In this document: positions 26,005 through 35,223 of the stretch, in pieces
How the letters are laid out: every line of letters starts with the position of its first letter
How positions within the stretch are numbered: position 1 is the first letter of the stretch
Source: Solidesulfovibrio fructosivorans JJ]
GTDB taxonomy: Bacteria > Desulfobacterota > Desulfovibrionia > Desulfovibrionales > Desulfovibrionaceae
DNA length: 64,000 bases
Direction of reading: 5' to 3'
Assembly (NCBI RefSeq): GCF_000179555.1
Contig: NZ_AECZ01000019.1
Location: 1-64,000 of the forward strand
The notes under the pieces: generated by a model
What the model was told of the DNA's origin: nothing
The model's database searches: none
The model's input: only the letters and a program-made list of their open reading frames with translations
Made by a program: the position numbers and the translations under genes

Positions 26005-26166
26005 GCGAGAGGGGAAACCCTTTTGCAAAGGGTTCTCCCCTCTCGCGCTCTCCCCTTCCTAAACTTTTTAATGGGCAACTGCCGCACGATAACAGGGCAT
26101 CACCTTTAGAAGTTTTTGGAAAGGGGGTCCGGGGGAGAACCTTTTTTCAAAAAGGTTCTCCCCCGG
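26005..26166 (+). repeat. Intergenic palindromic element, copy at a convergent junction
   Basis: Hairpin 1 is at 26005-26046, nearly identical to the 43-kb copy. Hairpin 2 at 26129-26166 pairs CCGGGGGAGAACC with GGTTCTCCCCCGG through a T6/A5 inner stem. Between them are the arms CCCCTTCCTAAA and TTTTTGGAAAGGGG, enclosing a locus-specific sequence of about 35 bases. The element fills the gap between the stop of the small acidic gene and the stop of the YwbE-like gene, so it could serve as a two-way terminator. Confidence 0.85.
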
Positions 26167-26182
26167 CGCGTTTTCAAAAAAA

Positions 26183-26386
26183 CTACCCCGGCGAGCGAAT
26201 CAGGCGCACGCGGCCGATCTGTCCGTCCGTGAGACGAACCTTGATCCCGCGTGAATGGTACGGCGATTTGGTCAGGATATCCTTGACCACGCCTTCGGTG
26301 AGCGCGCCCGTGCGCTGGTCCTTTTTGAGCACGATCGACACGGGAAGTCCCGGGCGGATGTCGGCGCGCTTGGTGCCGTCCGGCAT
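26183..26386 (-). CDS. YwbE family protein
   Basis: This 67-residue protein matches the small YwbE/DUF2196 family throughout: RADIRPGLPVSIVLKKDQRTG, then LTEGVVKDILTKSPYHSRGIKVRL and DGQIGRVRLI. It is basic and beta-rich and could bind nucleic acid, but no function is known to me. It lies 15 bp after the methyltransferase gene on the minus strand, so it is probably co-transcribed, and it ends at the palindromic repeat. Confidence 0.88.
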   Translation of the reverse strand: MPDGTKRADIRPGLPVSIVLKKDQRTGALTEGVVKDILTKSPYHSRGIKVRLTDGQIGRVRLIRSPG

Positions 26387-26401
26387 GGCGTCTCTCCCTT
26401 G

Positions 26402-27091
26402 CTACGCTGGCACGAAGCGTAAGAGCTTGCGCGGTTTTTCGTAGCCGTCGGTCAGCGGGGAAAGCGCTTCCATGCGCCAGCGCGGGGTGAAAAAATCCCG
26501 CACGTAGTCGAGGAGCCGGAAATCGCCGCCATCGATATACCGGGAGGGATAGATGTCCCGCAGGCGTCCGGGCGTGGTGCCGAGCTCCTTGCGGATCCAG
26601 TAGATCTTCTGCACCGAAACGATCAGTTCCCGGTCTGAAAGCCGCTCCAAAAACGCCAGGGCCGGAGCCACCCGGTTTTCGAGCACGAAGGTCTTGCCGA
26701 TAAATTCCACGAGCATGGCGATGTCGAATGCCCGCGACAGCAGCGGGCAAGCCGGATCGTCGAGGTCGTGGCACTCGAAGGCCACCGCATCAAGATGAAA
26801 ATGTTGGCGCAACAGCGAGCAGCCGTCGAGGACCATGGGTTCCCGGTCCACGCCAACCACCGCTGCCGCGCCAAGCCGGCGGGCCTGGAAGCTGAAAAAG
26901 CCGAAATTGCAGCCGAGATCGACCACCGTGCGGCCGGCGAAATCGATGCGCGAAAAGGCGTCGAGGGTGCCGGCGTCAATGGGTTCCTTTCCTGGCACGA
27001 GAACATGAAAATCCGCGTCATAGACCGTGCGATAGCGGTGCTCTGGCGCGATGGCGCCGGCCAAGGCCAAAAATTCCTGTAGGGGGGACAT
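26402..27091 (-). CDS. Class I SAM-dependent methyltransferase, CmoB-like
   Basis: The 229-residue protein has the SAM-binding motif VVDLGCNFGFFSFQARRLGA, with the next acidic motif in VVGVDREP. These resemble CmoB-type tRNA carboxymethyltransferases and close relatives. The C-terminal half has a conserved-looking GKTFVLENRVAPALAFLERL and a IDGGDFRLLDYVRDFF stretch. I chose the ATG at 27091, which follows GGAG; an in-frame start 17 codons upstream is less likely. Its substrate is unknown. It lies between uvrC and the YwbE-like gene on the same strand, 55 bp after uvrC. Confidence 0.8.
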   Translation of the reverse strand: MSPLQEFLALAGAIAPEHRYRTVYDADFHVLVPGKEPIDAGTLDAFSRIDFAGRTVVDLGCNFGFFSFQARRLGAAAVVGVDREPMVLDGCSLLRQHFHLDAVAFECHDLDDPACPLLSRAFDIAMLVEFIGKTFVLENRVAPALAFLERLSDRELIVSVQKIYWIRKELGTTPGRLRDIYPSRYIDGGDFRLLDYVRDFFTPRWRMEALSPLTDGYEKPRKLLRFVPA

Positions 27092-27145
27092 GCGGGCTCC
27101 GATTACAAACGATTCACTTTTGGTAGACCAAAAAGTCCGCACAAA

Positions 27146-29026
27146 TCAACCCGCAAGCCCGGCCAGGCTGTCGGCCAACTTGGCCGCCTGCTTGGGGCCA
27201 AGGCCGGCTTTGAGCGCGAGATCGGCGGGGCTTGCCGCTTTCATGGCCGCGACCGAGCCAAAGGCTTCCCACAATTTTCGCGCCGTCTTGGGGCCGACGC
27301 CGGGCAGGTCGAGCACGGCGCTTTGCAGTCCCGTTTTGGTCCTGGCCCGGCGCTGCCGGCCGATGGAAAAGTCATGGACCGTATCGCGCACGCGCTGGAG
27401 GAAAAGCAGTTCCGGCGATCCGGGCCGAAGCGCCAAGGGATTTTTGCGGCCCGGCACGTAAATGACGTCGCCCATCTCGTTTTGGCTGCGTGTGTCGCCC
27501 TTGGCGATGGAGGCCAGGGCGAAGGCCCCGCCGGCTCCGGCCTCGGTAAGCGCCCGCCCGACGGCCTCGAGCTGGCCCTTGCCGCCGTCGACAAGGAGCA
27601 GGTCCGGCCACGGCGGCCCGGAGGCGGCCCGCTTGGCGGCAAAGGAGGCCAGGGCCAGATAGTCGTCTGAGGTGCCCTCCAGTTCCGGAAAGGCATAGGC
27701 CCGGTAATCGCTCTTCTTGGGCGCGCCCGCCTCGAAAACCACCATGCCCACCCGCACGCCCTTGCCGCCCAGGTGCGAGACGTCCACGGCCTCGATGCGG
27801 TTGAGCGCCGCCAAACCGAAGGAACCGGCCAGGGACGGCAGCACGTCGCGTTCGGCCGCCTTGACCGCTTCCTCGGCGGCGCGCCGGGCATTGGCCCCGG
27901 CCAGCTCCAGCAGCTTTCGCTCCTCGCGCCCGCGCGGCGGTCCCAGCCGCACCGGCCCGCCCCGGCGCTCGGCCAGAATCTCGGCCAGGGCCGCGCCGTC
28001 GCCCGAAGCCTCTCCGGTCGCATCGGCGGCTTCGGGCTCGCCGTCCGCAACGAAACCGACGGCCGTTTGCGGGGCCAGGCTCGGCGGCACCACCACCCGG
28101 GCCGGTATGAAGCTTTCGGGCCGGTAGAACTGCACCAGGGCGCTGCCGGCCGCGCCGACCGCCTCCCCGGCCTCGATGCCCGGAAAGAAAAACGTCTTGC
28201 GGTCGAGCAGCCGCCCCTGGCGCACAAAAAGCACGCACAGCCCCACGCCGTGGTCGGTGACGGTAAAATCGGCCACGTCCATGTCGACCAGGCGCGTCAA
28301 CACCGTGGCCTGCCCTTCCACCGTGCGCCGCATGGCGAAAAGAAGATCGCGAAGCCGGGCCGCCTCCTCGAAATCGAGCCGCTCGGAAGCCTGCTCCATC
28401 TCCTTTTGCACGGACTTGAGCACCTCGGCCGAGCGGCCGGTCAGAAAGGCCTCCACCCGGTGCACCAGCGCCATGTACGTTTCGGGGTCCACGGCCTTGA
28501 CGCACGGGGCCAGGCACTGGCCGATGAAATGGTACAGGCAGGGCCGGATGCGGTTGTTGAGCGTCTTGTCGCCGCATTTGCGCAGGGCGAACACCCGGCC
28601 GAGCTCCTTCCAGGTGGTCCGGGCGGCGGCGGCCGAGGTGAACGGGCCGAAGTAGGCCGCGCCGTCGCGGGACACGCGCCGGGTGAATGCCAGGCGCGGA
28701 TAGGGAGAGCGCTTGTCGAGCTTGAAAAGAATGTAGTTTTTGTCGTCTTTGAGCACCACGTTGTAGCGCGGACGGTGCTTTTTTATCAGGCTCGACTCCA
28801 GGAGCAGCGCCTCTTTTTCCGAAGCGGTGAGAAGCACTTCCACCGCCGCGATGCGGGCGACCAGGGCGGCCGTCTTGACGCTGTGGCCGGCCTCGCCCCG
28901 GAAATAGGAACTGAGCCTGGCGCGCAGGTTCTTGGCCTTGCCGACGTAGAGGATTTTCCCCTTGCCCCCTTTCATGAGATAAACACCCGGGGAGGTTGGG
29001 AAATTTTGCGGTACGAAGTCGAACAT
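27146..29026 (-). CDS. uvrC: Excinuclease ABC subunit C
   Basis: UvrC makes both incisions in nucleotide excision repair with UvrA and UvrB. The 626-residue protein has an N-terminal GIY-YIG nuclease (GVYLMKGGKGKILYVGKAKNLRARL). The UvrB-interacting UVR motif is at about residues 205-240 (SVQKEMEQASERLDFEEAARLRDLL). The RNase H-like domain includes EAVDVSHLGG and LLVDGGKGQL, and the C-terminal helix-hairpin-helix is LPGVGPKTARKLWEAFG. The length is normal. It is divergent from the LOG-like gene across 116 bp. A Cys cluster segment (RKCGDKTLNNRIRPCLYHFIGQC.APC) matches the family. Confidence 0.97.
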   Translation of the reverse strand: MFDFVPQNFPTSPGVYLMKGGKGKILYVGKAKNLRARLSSYFRGEAGHSVKTAALVARIAAVEVLLTASEKEALLLESSLIKKHRPRYNVVLKDDKNYILFKLDKRSPYPRLAFTRRVSRDGAAYFGPFTSAAAARTTWKELGRVFALRKCGDKTLNNRIRPCLYHFIGQCLAPCVKAVDPETYMALVHRVEAFLTGRSAEVLKSVQKEMEQASERLDFEEAARLRDLLFAMRRTVEGQATVLTRLVDMDVADFTVTDHGVGLCVLFVRQGRLLDRKTFFFPGIEAGEAVGAAGSALVQFYRPESFIPARVVVPPSLAPQTAVGFVADGEPEAADATGEASGDGAALAEILAERRGGPVRLGPPRGREERKLLELAGANARRAAEEAVKAAERDVLPSLAGSFGLAALNRIEAVDVSHLGGKGVRVGMVVFEAGAPKKSDYRAYAFPELEGTSDDYLALASFAAKRAASGPPWPDLLLVDGGKGQLEAVGRALTEAGAGGAFALASIAKGDTRSQNEMGDVIYVPGRKNPLALRPGSPELLFLQRVRDTVHDFSIGRQRRARTKTGLQSAVLDLPGVGPKTARKLWEAFGSVAAMKAASPADLALKAGLGPKQAAKLADSLAGLAG

Positions 29027-29142
29027 GGAACGGAATTCTAGTCCGGCCGCCGCCCGGACTCAAGCCCCCGGGCCGCAACTTGTCGCCTTAGGCCTAACCG
29101 TCCCTTGCCCTTGGAGATAGAGGCGTGTAATACGAGGCGGAC

Positions 29143-29613
29143 ATGGACACGGCTTTGCAAAGGCGGGTCTCGGTCATCGGAGCGGGGACGTGCGACGCGG
29201 CCACTTCCGCGCTGGCCAGGCGTCTTGGCGCGCTTCTGGCCGGCCGGGGATGGACCGTGGTCTGCGGCGGACTCGGCGGGGTCATGACCGCCGTCTGCCA
29301 GGGCGCGCGCGAAGCCGGCGGACGCACCATCGGCATCCTGCCCGGCGACGATCCGGCGGCAGCCAATCCCTACGTCGACGTGCCCATCGTCACCGGCCTC
29401 GGCATTGCGCGAAACGTGTTGGTGGTCAAAAACGGCGAAGCGGCAATAGCCGTTTCCGGCGGGGCCGGAACCCTGTCGGAAATCGGCGTGGCGCTCAAAA
29501 TCGGCCGGCCCGTGGTGGCCATCGGGCACTACGCGGACCTTTCCGGCGTCCGGCCCGCCGACACGCCCGAGGAAGCCGTCGCCCTGACCGCTTCCCTTAT
29601 CGGCGCGGATTGA
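29143..29613 (+). CDS. TIGR00725/LOG-like Rossmann protein
   Basis: The 156-residue protein has the SLOG-type Rossmann pattern: VSVIGAGTCD, then VVCGGLGGVMTAVCQGAREAGGRTIGILPG and a late SGGAGTLSEIGVALK. The related lysine-decarboxylase-like LOG proteins hydrolyse cytokinin-like nucleotides, but the PGGxGT of true LOG enzymes reads SGGAGT here, so the enzymatic role is open. It begins a plus-strand run with HIT, LapA, mutS and lysA and is 22 bp from the HIT gene. The name from other genomes would be a conserved hypothetical of this group. Confidence 0.85.
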   Translation: MDTALQRRVSVIGAGTCDAATSALARRLGALLAGRGWTVVCGGLGGVMTAVCQGAREAGGRTIGILPGDDPAAANPYVDVPIVTGLGIARNVLVVKNGEAAIAVSGGAGTLSEIGVALKIGRPVVAIGHYADLSGVRPADTPEEAVALTASLIGAD

Positions 29614-29635
29614 ATTTTCGGAGTAAACGGTACGT

Positions 29636-30136
29636 ATGGAAGTTTTGTGGGCGCCTTGGCGCATGGACTACATTCTCGGCCCCAAGCCGGACGCCTGCGT
29701 GTTCTGCCTGCCCGAGAACCGAGACGAGGACAGAGAGCGGCTGGTGCTGGCCAGGGGGCGGCACACGTTCGTGATCATGAACAAGTTCCCTTACAACTGC
29801 GGGCACTTGATGGTCACGCCGTTTCGCCACGCAAGCTGCCTGACCGAACTGACGCCCGAGGAGACCCTGGAGCTGACCAAGGGCTTGACCTACTGCACGA
29901 AGGCGATGCAGGAAGCCATGCATCCTCAGGGCATCAACATCGGGCTCAACCTCGGCGCGGCGGCCGGGGCGGGCATCGCCTCCCATATCCATTTCCAGAT
30001 GGTGCCCCGTTGGAACGGCGACTCCTCGTTCATGGCCGTTTTCGGGGAGACGCGGGTCGTACCGCAGCATCTGCTCTCCACCTATGACCGGCTTCTGCCC
30101 TTTTTTACGGATTACCCCACAACCGTTACGTCGTGA
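29636..30136 (+). CDS. HIT family nucleotide hydrolase
   Basis: HIT proteins hydrolyse or phosphorolyse nucleotide phosphates such as Ap4A. The 166-residue protein carries the family triad motif SHIHFQMVPRW (H-x-H-x-Q). An N-terminal CVFC zinc-like site lies at about residues 21-24, and NKFPYNCGHLMVTPFRH resembles Ap4A phosphorylase-type HIT proteins. It lies 22 bp after the LOG-like gene with a GGAG ribosome-binding site, and 13 bp before the LapA-like gene. The substrate is inferred only. Confidence 0.92.
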   Translation: MEVLWAPWRMDYILGPKPDACVFCLPENRDEDRERLVLARGRHTFVIMNKFPYNCGHLMVTPFRHASCLTELTPEETLELTKGLTYCTKAMQEAMHPQGINIGLNLGAAAGAGIASHIHFQMVPRWNGDSSFMAVFGETRVVPQHLLSTYDRLLPFFTDYPTTVTS

Positions 30137-30149
30137 CAAGGAGGCCTCC

Positions 30150-30548
30150 ATGCGCGTGATCAAGGTGCTTTTCCTGCTTGCGTTCTTCTTTTTCTGCATG
30201 CTCTTCTTCGTGCAGAACACGGCCATATTGGAAACCCCGTTGTTGCTCAAACTCGAGGTCTTCGGCTTCCACGCCGAAACGGCCGCGGTTCCCTTCTACG
30301 TGGTGCTCCTTATGTCCTTTGTCGCCGGCGGGTTCTTTTGCACCCTGTATTTTCTGGCCGAAAAGGTCCGGTTGGCCTCTTCGGTGCGCAGTCTGCAAAG
30401 CAAGGTCAACGCCATGGAAAAGCAGTTGGCCCAGAAGAAATCCACCGTGGCCTCTCCCCTCGTGACGCCCAACTACGCCGCCGCCACCGTCAGCACGACG
30501 ACGCCCAAAAGCGAGGACACGGCTGCGGAAAAAAAGGACGACGCCTAG
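30150..30548 (+). CDS. LapA domain membrane protein
   Basis: LapA (DUF1049) proteins are small inner-membrane proteins linked to lipopolysaccharide assembly in enterics. The 132-residue sequence has two membrane helices at about residues 4-22 and 45-70, with the family stretch FVQNTA between. A cytoplasmic coiled-coil tail follows, ending in a low-complexity Thr/Ser/Lys stretch. I took the ATG at 30150 (AAGGAGG upstream) rather than the longer frame starting inside the HIT gene. It sits 36 bp before mutS. Confidence 0.85.
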   Translation: MRVIKVLFLLAFFFFCMLFFVQNTAILETPLLLKLEVFGFHAETAAVPFYVVLLMSFVAGGFFCTLYFLAEKVRLASSVRSLQSKVNAMEKQLAQKKSTVASPLVTPNYAAATVSTTTPKSEDTAAEKKDDA

Positions 30549-30584
30549 TTCGTCGCCAGTCGTTGCGCCGTGGGGGAAATCAAA

Positions 30585-33224
30585 ATGACCCCCATGCTGG
30601 AGCAATACCTGCGCCTCAAGGGAGAACATCCCGGCGCGCTGCTGTTCTATCGCATGGGGGATTTCTATGAGATGTTTTTCGAGGACGCCGAAACGGCGGC
30701 CCGGGAACTGCAACTGACGCTGACCTCGCGCAATCCCGAGGCGGAAAACCCCGTGCCCATGTGCGGAGTCCCGCATCAGGCCGTCGAGGGGTATCTGGCC
30801 CAACTGCTGGAAAAGGGGTTCAAGGTCGCGGTCTGCGACCAGATCGAGGACCCCAAGCAGGCCAAGGGGCTGGTCAAACGGGCCGTAACCCGGGTGCTCA
30901 CCCCGGGCACGGCCGTCGAGGAAGGCAACCTGCGGGCCAAGGAACACAACTTCCTGGCCGCGCTCTATTTCGACGCCGACGAGAGAGCCGGCGGGCTCGC
31001 CTGGGTCGATTTCTCCACCGGCGAATGGTCGGGGCTTTTCGCCCGCGACGCCGCCCGATTGTGGCAGTGGGCGGCGAAGATCGGCCCCCGGGAGCTGCTG
31101 CTGCCCGACGGCCTGGAGCCGCCCCGCGACTTTGCCCGCGAGGGCATGCAGATAAGCCGCTTTCCCCTGCGCCCGCATTTCGATCTGACAAGCGGCCGCG
31201 ACAAGGTCCTGAAAGCCCAGGGCGTGGCCGATCTGGCCGCCCTGGACGTCGGCGACAAGCCCCAGCTCGTACGGGCCATGGGGGCGCTTCTCACCTACCT
31301 CGCCAGCAACCAGATGCGCGACATCGGGCATCTGGCTCCCTTCAAGCCGGTCAACCTCGGCCGCCACATGCTCATCGACGAGGTGACCGAGCGCAACCTG
31401 GAGATTTTCCGCCGCCTGGACGGCCGCAAGGGCCAGGGCACGCTGTGGCACGTCCTGGACCGCACCGTCACCCCCATGGGCGGCCGGCTGCTCGAATCCT
31501 GGCTCCGCCAGCCCTGGCTCGACCTCGCCCCCATCCTCGAGACCCAGGACGCCGTGGCCTGGCTGGCGGGGGACGAGGAACGTCGCCGGGCGCTTCGCGA
31601 GGCGCTGGCCGGCGTCTACGACCTGGAGCGGCTGACCACGCGCATTTTTCTCAACCGGGCCGCGCCACGGGATTTCACCGCCCTGCGCCAGTCCCTTGCC
31701 GCCCTGCCGCGCCTGCGCGCCCTGGCCGCCGCTTCCGCCGAACCGCCCAAGGCGGCAACCGACCTCCTTTCCGGCTGGGACGACCTGGACGACGCCTGCG
31801 AACTGCTTTCGCGCGCCCTGGTCGATTCGCCGCCGGTGCTGGTCACGGAGGGCGGGCTTTTCAAGCCCGGCTACAACCCCGACCTCGACGAGCTGATGGA
31901 GTTGACCGAGCACGGCGAGGAGCGCATCCGCCAGCTGCTGGCCGAAGAGCGGGAAGGCTGCAAGCTCCCCAAGCTCAAGCTCGGCTACAACCGGGTTTTC
32001 GGCTACTATTTCGAATTGTCCAAATCCGCCGGCTATCCGCCCGAGCATTTCGAGCGCCGCCAGACCCTGGCCAACTGCGAGCGCTACGTCACCCCGAGGC
32101 TCAAGGAGCTCGAGGAAAAGCTCATGGCGGCCGGGGAAAAGCGCAAGACCCTCGAGTACAATCTTTTCGTCGCCCTGCGCGACCACATCGCCGCGCTACG
32201 CGACCGCATCATGGACACCGCCGCCCGTGTGGCCAGACTCGACGTCTGGCAGGGACTGGCCGAGGCGGCCGTGGCGAACGACTGGACACGGCCGGAACTG
32301 CGCCCGGACCTGGACATCCGCATCCGGGCCGGCCGCCATCCGGTCATCGAGGCCGTGCAAGGCGTCGGCAACTACATCCCCAACGACGTGACCCTCGACG
32401 AGGCCACGCGGGTGCTGCTCATCACCGGCCCCAACATGGCCGGCAAATCCACCGTGCTGCGCCAGACCGCCATCATCGCGCTTCTGGCCCAGATCGGCTC
32501 CTTCGTGCCGGCCACCAAGGCCGAAATCGGCCTGGTCGACCGGGTGTTCTGCCGGGTCGGGGCCTCGGACAACCTGGCCCAGGGCCAGTCCACCTTCATG
32601 GTGGAAATGATGGAAACGGCCCGCATCCTGCGCCAGGCCGGCCGGCGCAGCCTGGTCATCCTGGACGAGATCGGCCGGGGCACGGCCACTTTCGACGGCC
32701 TGGCCCTGGCCTGGGCCGTGGTGGAGGACCTGTGCGGCCGCGACGACGGCCAAGGGGTGCGCACCCTTTTCGCCACCCACTACCATGAGCTGACCGCCTT
32801 GGAAGGCAGACTCCCGCGCCTTCGCAACGCCAACATCGCGGTCAAGGAATGGAAGGGCGACATCGTCTTTTTGCGGCGGCTGTTGCCCGGACCGGCCGAC
32901 CGCAGCTACGGGGTCGAGGTGGCCAGACTGGCCGGCGTGCCCCGAAACGTGGTGCGCCGCGCCCGGCAGTTGCTCGAGGAACTGGAGCGCAGCCGCGACC
33001 CGGCCCATGCCGCGCGGGGCAGCCGTGAACGGGGCCAGCCCATCCTGCCCGGACTTTTCGGCGTATCCGCGCCCAGCCGCGAAGAACCCCAGGAAACGGC
33101 GGCGTCCCCGCTTCTTGACGAACTCTCCCGGCTCGAACTAGACCGGATTACGCCGCTCGAAGCACTCACCCTGCTGACCGACTGGAAGGCCCGTTTTGGC
33201 GGCGACGCATCCCAAGGAGACTGA
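30585..33224 (+). CDS. mutS: DNA mismatch repair protein MutS
   Basis: MutS recognises mismatches and loops. The 879-residue protein has the mismatch-binding N-terminal domain with the Phe-x-Glu motif (YRMGDFYEMFFEDA). Connector, lever and clamp domains follow, then a C-terminal ATPase with Walker A GPNMAGKS, Walker B LVILDEIGRGTATFDG, and the FATHYHEL motif. The ATG at 30585 follows a GGGGG tract at a good distance; an in-frame GTG at 30570 is less likely. lysA follows after 3 bp. No mutL was seen nearby. Length and motifs are normal. Confidence 0.98.
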   Translation: MTPMLEQYLRLKGEHPGALLFYRMGDFYEMFFEDAETAARELQLTLTSRNPEAENPVPMCGVPHQAVEGYLAQLLEKGFKVAVCDQIEDPKQAKGLVKRAVTRVLTPGTAVEEGNLRAKEHNFLAALYFDADERAGGLAWVDFSTGEWSGLFARDAARLWQWAAKIGPRELLLPDGLEPPRDFAREGMQISRFPLRPHFDLTSGRDKVLKAQGVADLAALDVGDKPQLVRAMGALLTYLASNQMRDIGHLAPFKPVNLGRHMLIDEVTERNLEIFRRLDGRKGQGTLWHVLDRTVTPMGGRLLESWLRQPWLDLAPILETQDAVAWLAGDEERRRALREALAGVYDLERLTTRIFLNRAAPRDFTALRQSLAALPRLRALAAASAEPPKAATDLLSGWDDLDDACELLSRALVDSPPVLVTEGGLFKPGYNPDLDELMELTEHGEERIRQLLAEEREGCKLPKLKLGYNRVFGYYFELSKSAGYPPEHFERRQTLANCERYVTPRLKELEEKLMAAGEKRKTLEYNLFVALRDHIAALRDRIMDTAARVARLDVWQGLAEAAVANDWTRPELRPDLDIRIRAGRHPVIEAVQGVGNYIPNDVTLDEATRVLLITGPNMAGKSTVLRQTAIIALLAQIGSFVPATKAEIGLVDRVFCRVGASDNLAQGQSTFMVEMMETARILRQAGRRSLVILDEIGRGTATFDGLALAWAVVEDLCGRDDGQGVRTLFATHYHELTALEGRLPRLRNANIAVKEWKGDIVFLRRLLPGPADRSYGVEVARLAGVPRNVVRRARQLLEELERSRDPAHAARGSRERGQPILPGLFGVSAPSREEPQETAASPLLDELSRLELDRITPLEALTLLTDWKARFGGDASQGD

Positions 33225-33227
33225 CCC

Positions 33228-34466
33228 ATGCATCATTTCCAGTACCGTGGCGGTGAGCTCTACGCCGAGGACGTGCCCGTCTCGACCCTTGTCGCCGCCT
33301 ACGGCACGCCGCTCTACATTTACAGCGCCGCCACCCTGCGCCGCCATTTCGCGGCCTTCGACTCCGCCTTCGACGGCCTGCCCCATCTCACCTGCTTCTC
33401 GGTCAAAGCCAACTCCAACCTGGCCGTGCTGCGCACCCTCGGGGCCATGGGCGCGGGCGTGGACATCGTCTCGGGCGGCGAACTCTACCGGGCGCTTGCC
33501 GCCGGCATCGACCCGGCCAAGATCGTCTATTCGGGCGTAGGCAAGCGGGGAAACGAAATCGAGGAAGCGCTTAACGCCGGCATCCTTATGTTCAACGTCG
33601 AATCCATGGGCGAACTTGAACGCATAAGCCGCATCGCCGCCCGGCTCGGCAAGAACGCCAATGTCAGCCTGCGCATCAATCCCAACGTGGACCCCAAGAC
33701 CCACCCCTATATTTCCACCGGGCTCAAAAAGAACAAGTTCGGCCTGGACATGGAAACCTCCCTGGCCGCCTATGCCCGGGCCATGGAACTTCCGGGCGTG
33801 ACGCCGGTCGGCATCGACTGCCACATCGGCTCCCAGCTCACGTCCATCGAGCCTTTCCTCGAGGCTCTGGACAAGATCCTCATCTTCCGGGAAAAGCTCG
33901 TCGCCATGGGCATATCGCCCCGCTACCTCGACCTCGGCGGCGGACTCGGCATCCAGTACAACGAGGAGGAGCCGCCCCATCCCCGCGAGTTCGGCCAAGC
34001 CCTCACCAAGGCTCTGGGCGACTTGCCGCTGACCCTCGTCCTCGAACCCGGCCGGGTCATCGTCGGCAACGCCGGCATTCTGGTCACCGAAGTCGTGTAC
34101 ACCAAAAAGACGCCGAGCAAGGATTTCGTCATCGTGGACGCGGCGATGAACGACCTCATCCGGCCTTCGCTCTACGACTCCTACCATGCCATCAGCGAGG
34201 TGCGCCCGGCCGAGCGCGATACGCTCAACGTGGATGTGGTCGGCCCCATCTGCGAATCCGGCGATTTTCTGGCCCGGGACAGGGAACTGCCGGCCGTGGC
34301 CCCGGGCGAATACCTGGCCGTCTACTCGGCCGGCGCCTACGGCTTCACCATGTCCTCCAACTACAACTCCCGGCCCCGGGCGGCCGAGGTGCTGGTGGAC
34401 GGCGACACGGTGACCCTGGCCCGACGCCGCGAAACCTACGAAGACCTGGTCGCTCTCGAGCGCTAA
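33228..34466 (+). CDS. lysA: Diaminopimelate decarboxylase
   Basis: LysA converts meso-diaminopimelate to lysine using PLP and completes the pathway served by dapB at the left end. The 412-residue protein has the PLP lysine in CFSVKANSN, the glycine-rich [10 protein letters not shown] phosphate site, and LEPGR. It also carries the CESGD substrate motif in [13 protein letters not shown], with the Cys and Glu typical of DAP decarboxylase. The gene begins 3 bp after mutS and ends before an intrinsic terminator at 34516-34547. A second, divergent family member is at 40.5-41.8 kb. Confidence 0.97.
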   Translation: MHHFQYRGGELYAEDVPVSTLVAAYGTPLYIYSAATLRRHFAAFDSAFDGLPHLTCFSVKANSNLAVLRTLGAMGAGVDIVSGGELYRALAAGIDPAKIVYSGVGKRGNEIEEALNAGILMFNVESMGELERISRIAARLGKNANVSLRINPNVDPKTHPYISTGLKKNKFGLDMETSLAAYARAMELPGVTPVGIDCHIGSQLTSIEPFLEALDKILIFREKLVAMGISPRYLDLGGGLGIQYNEEEPPHPREFGQALTKALGDLPLTLVLEPGRVIVGNAGILVTEVVYTKKTPSKDFVIVDAAMNDLIRPSLYDSYHAISEVRPAERDTLNVDVVGPICESGDFLARDRELPAVAPGEYLAVYSAGAYGFTMSSNYNSRPRAAEVLVDGDTVTLARRRETYEDLVALER

Positions 34467-34515
34467 GCCGCCCAATCGCCCTGGCGCGCCGCGATTTTCG
34501 CCTGATGCCATTTCG

Positions 34516-34547
34516 AGCCCCGGTCCGCATGGTCCGGGGCTTTTTTT
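34516..34547 (+). terminator. Intrinsic terminator after lysA
   Basis: A perfect 8-bp stem AGCCCCGG/CCGGGGCT with a 10-base loop (34516-34541) is followed by a run of seven T at 34541-34547. This is a standard Rho-independent terminator 50 bp after the lysA stop. It separates the mutS-lysA operon from the ECF sigma operon. Confidence 0.9.
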
Positions 34548-34596
34548 GTCCGCTGACCGAAATCCGAACGTTTATTGCCGACCAAGCCCGAAGAAG

Positions 34597-34624
34597 GGAA
34601 CCATTTAGCCGGCGCGGTGTAGTA
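34597..34624 (+). promoter_or_regulatory. Candidate ECF-sigma promoter for the sigma operon
   Basis: GGAACC at 34597-34602 is followed after 16 bases by GTAGTA at 34619-34624, about 60 bases before the sigma-factor ATG. GGAAC-type -35 boxes with a GTA-type -10 at this spacing are typical of promoters read by ECF sigma factors, so the factor may activate its own operon. It is judged by eye. Confidence 0.45.
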
Positions 34625-34683
34625 TAGGGCAAACGCGCGCAATCTTGCCCTGGCCAGCGGCAGCAACTCATGGATCGGCATGC

Positions 34684-35223
34684 ATGAATAGTGACGCCAG
34701 TATCGTGGAAAACATCCTACGCGGCGAAAGCCGCTTATTTGAACATCTGGTGCTCAAATACCAAAAGCCCCTGTTCGTCATGATCGTCAATATGATCCAC
34801 GATCGTCATCAGGCCAATGATCTCGTCCAGGACACGTTCCTGGCGGCTTACAAGGGGCTCGCCTCCTTCGATGCCGGGCGGGGAGCCTTTTCCAGCTGGC
34901 TTTTCCGCATAGCCAGAAACACCAGCCTCAATTACCGCCGGCAACGGCGCGACCATGCGCCCTTTGCCGAGGAGACGGCCATTGGCGCTGGCGACACGGA
35001 ACGCGATGCGGCGCGGCAGGAAACCTTCCAGGCCCTCGATGCCGCCTTGGCCGCCTTGCCCGAACGGGACCGGACGGTGTTCATCCTGGCCGAGGTCCAG
35101 GGCTTGGCCTTGGCGGAAATCGCCGCCATCGAGGGCATCAAACTCGGAACGGTCAAATCGCGCCTGTCACGCTGCAAGGACAAGCTGCGCCGCCTGCTGC
35201 GGACGCGGATGGAGAAGGCATGA
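34684..35223 (+). CDS. ECF family RNA polymerase sigma factor
   Basis: This 179-residue protein is an extracytoplasmic-function sigma factor. Region 2 is at about residues 20-85 (MIHDRHQANDLVQDTFLAAYKGLASF and FSSWLFRIARNTSLNYRR) and region 4 at about 115-170, with the helix-turn-helix in LALAEIAAIEGIKLGTVKSRLSRCKDKLRRLL. Start at 34684 (MNSDAS) is chosen since the earlier in-frame codons run into the promoter region. The next gene overlaps by 4 bp (ATGA), as for a sigma/anti-sigma pair. It belongs to the RpoE-like broad group; the signal is unknown. Confidence 0.93.
   Translation: MNSDASIVENILRGESRLFEHLVLKYQKPLFVMIVNMIHDRHQANDLVQDTFLAAYKGLASFDAGRGAFSSWLFRIARNTSLNYRRQRRDHAPFAEETAIGAGDTERDAARQETFQALDAALAALPERDRTVFILAEVQGLALAEIAAIEGIKLGTVKSRLSRCKDKLRRLLRTRMEKA

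Noticed and set aside
29105-29133. TTGCCC-N17-TAATAC as a promoter for the LOG-like gene
   Set aside because: The start of transcription would be within a few bases of the ATG, leaving no leader for the GAGG ribosome-binding site, and the -35 box is weak.
30126-32186. Minus-strand frame of 686 codons antisense to lapA/mutS
   Set aside because: It is a composition artefact; the sense strand encodes MutS with intact motifs.
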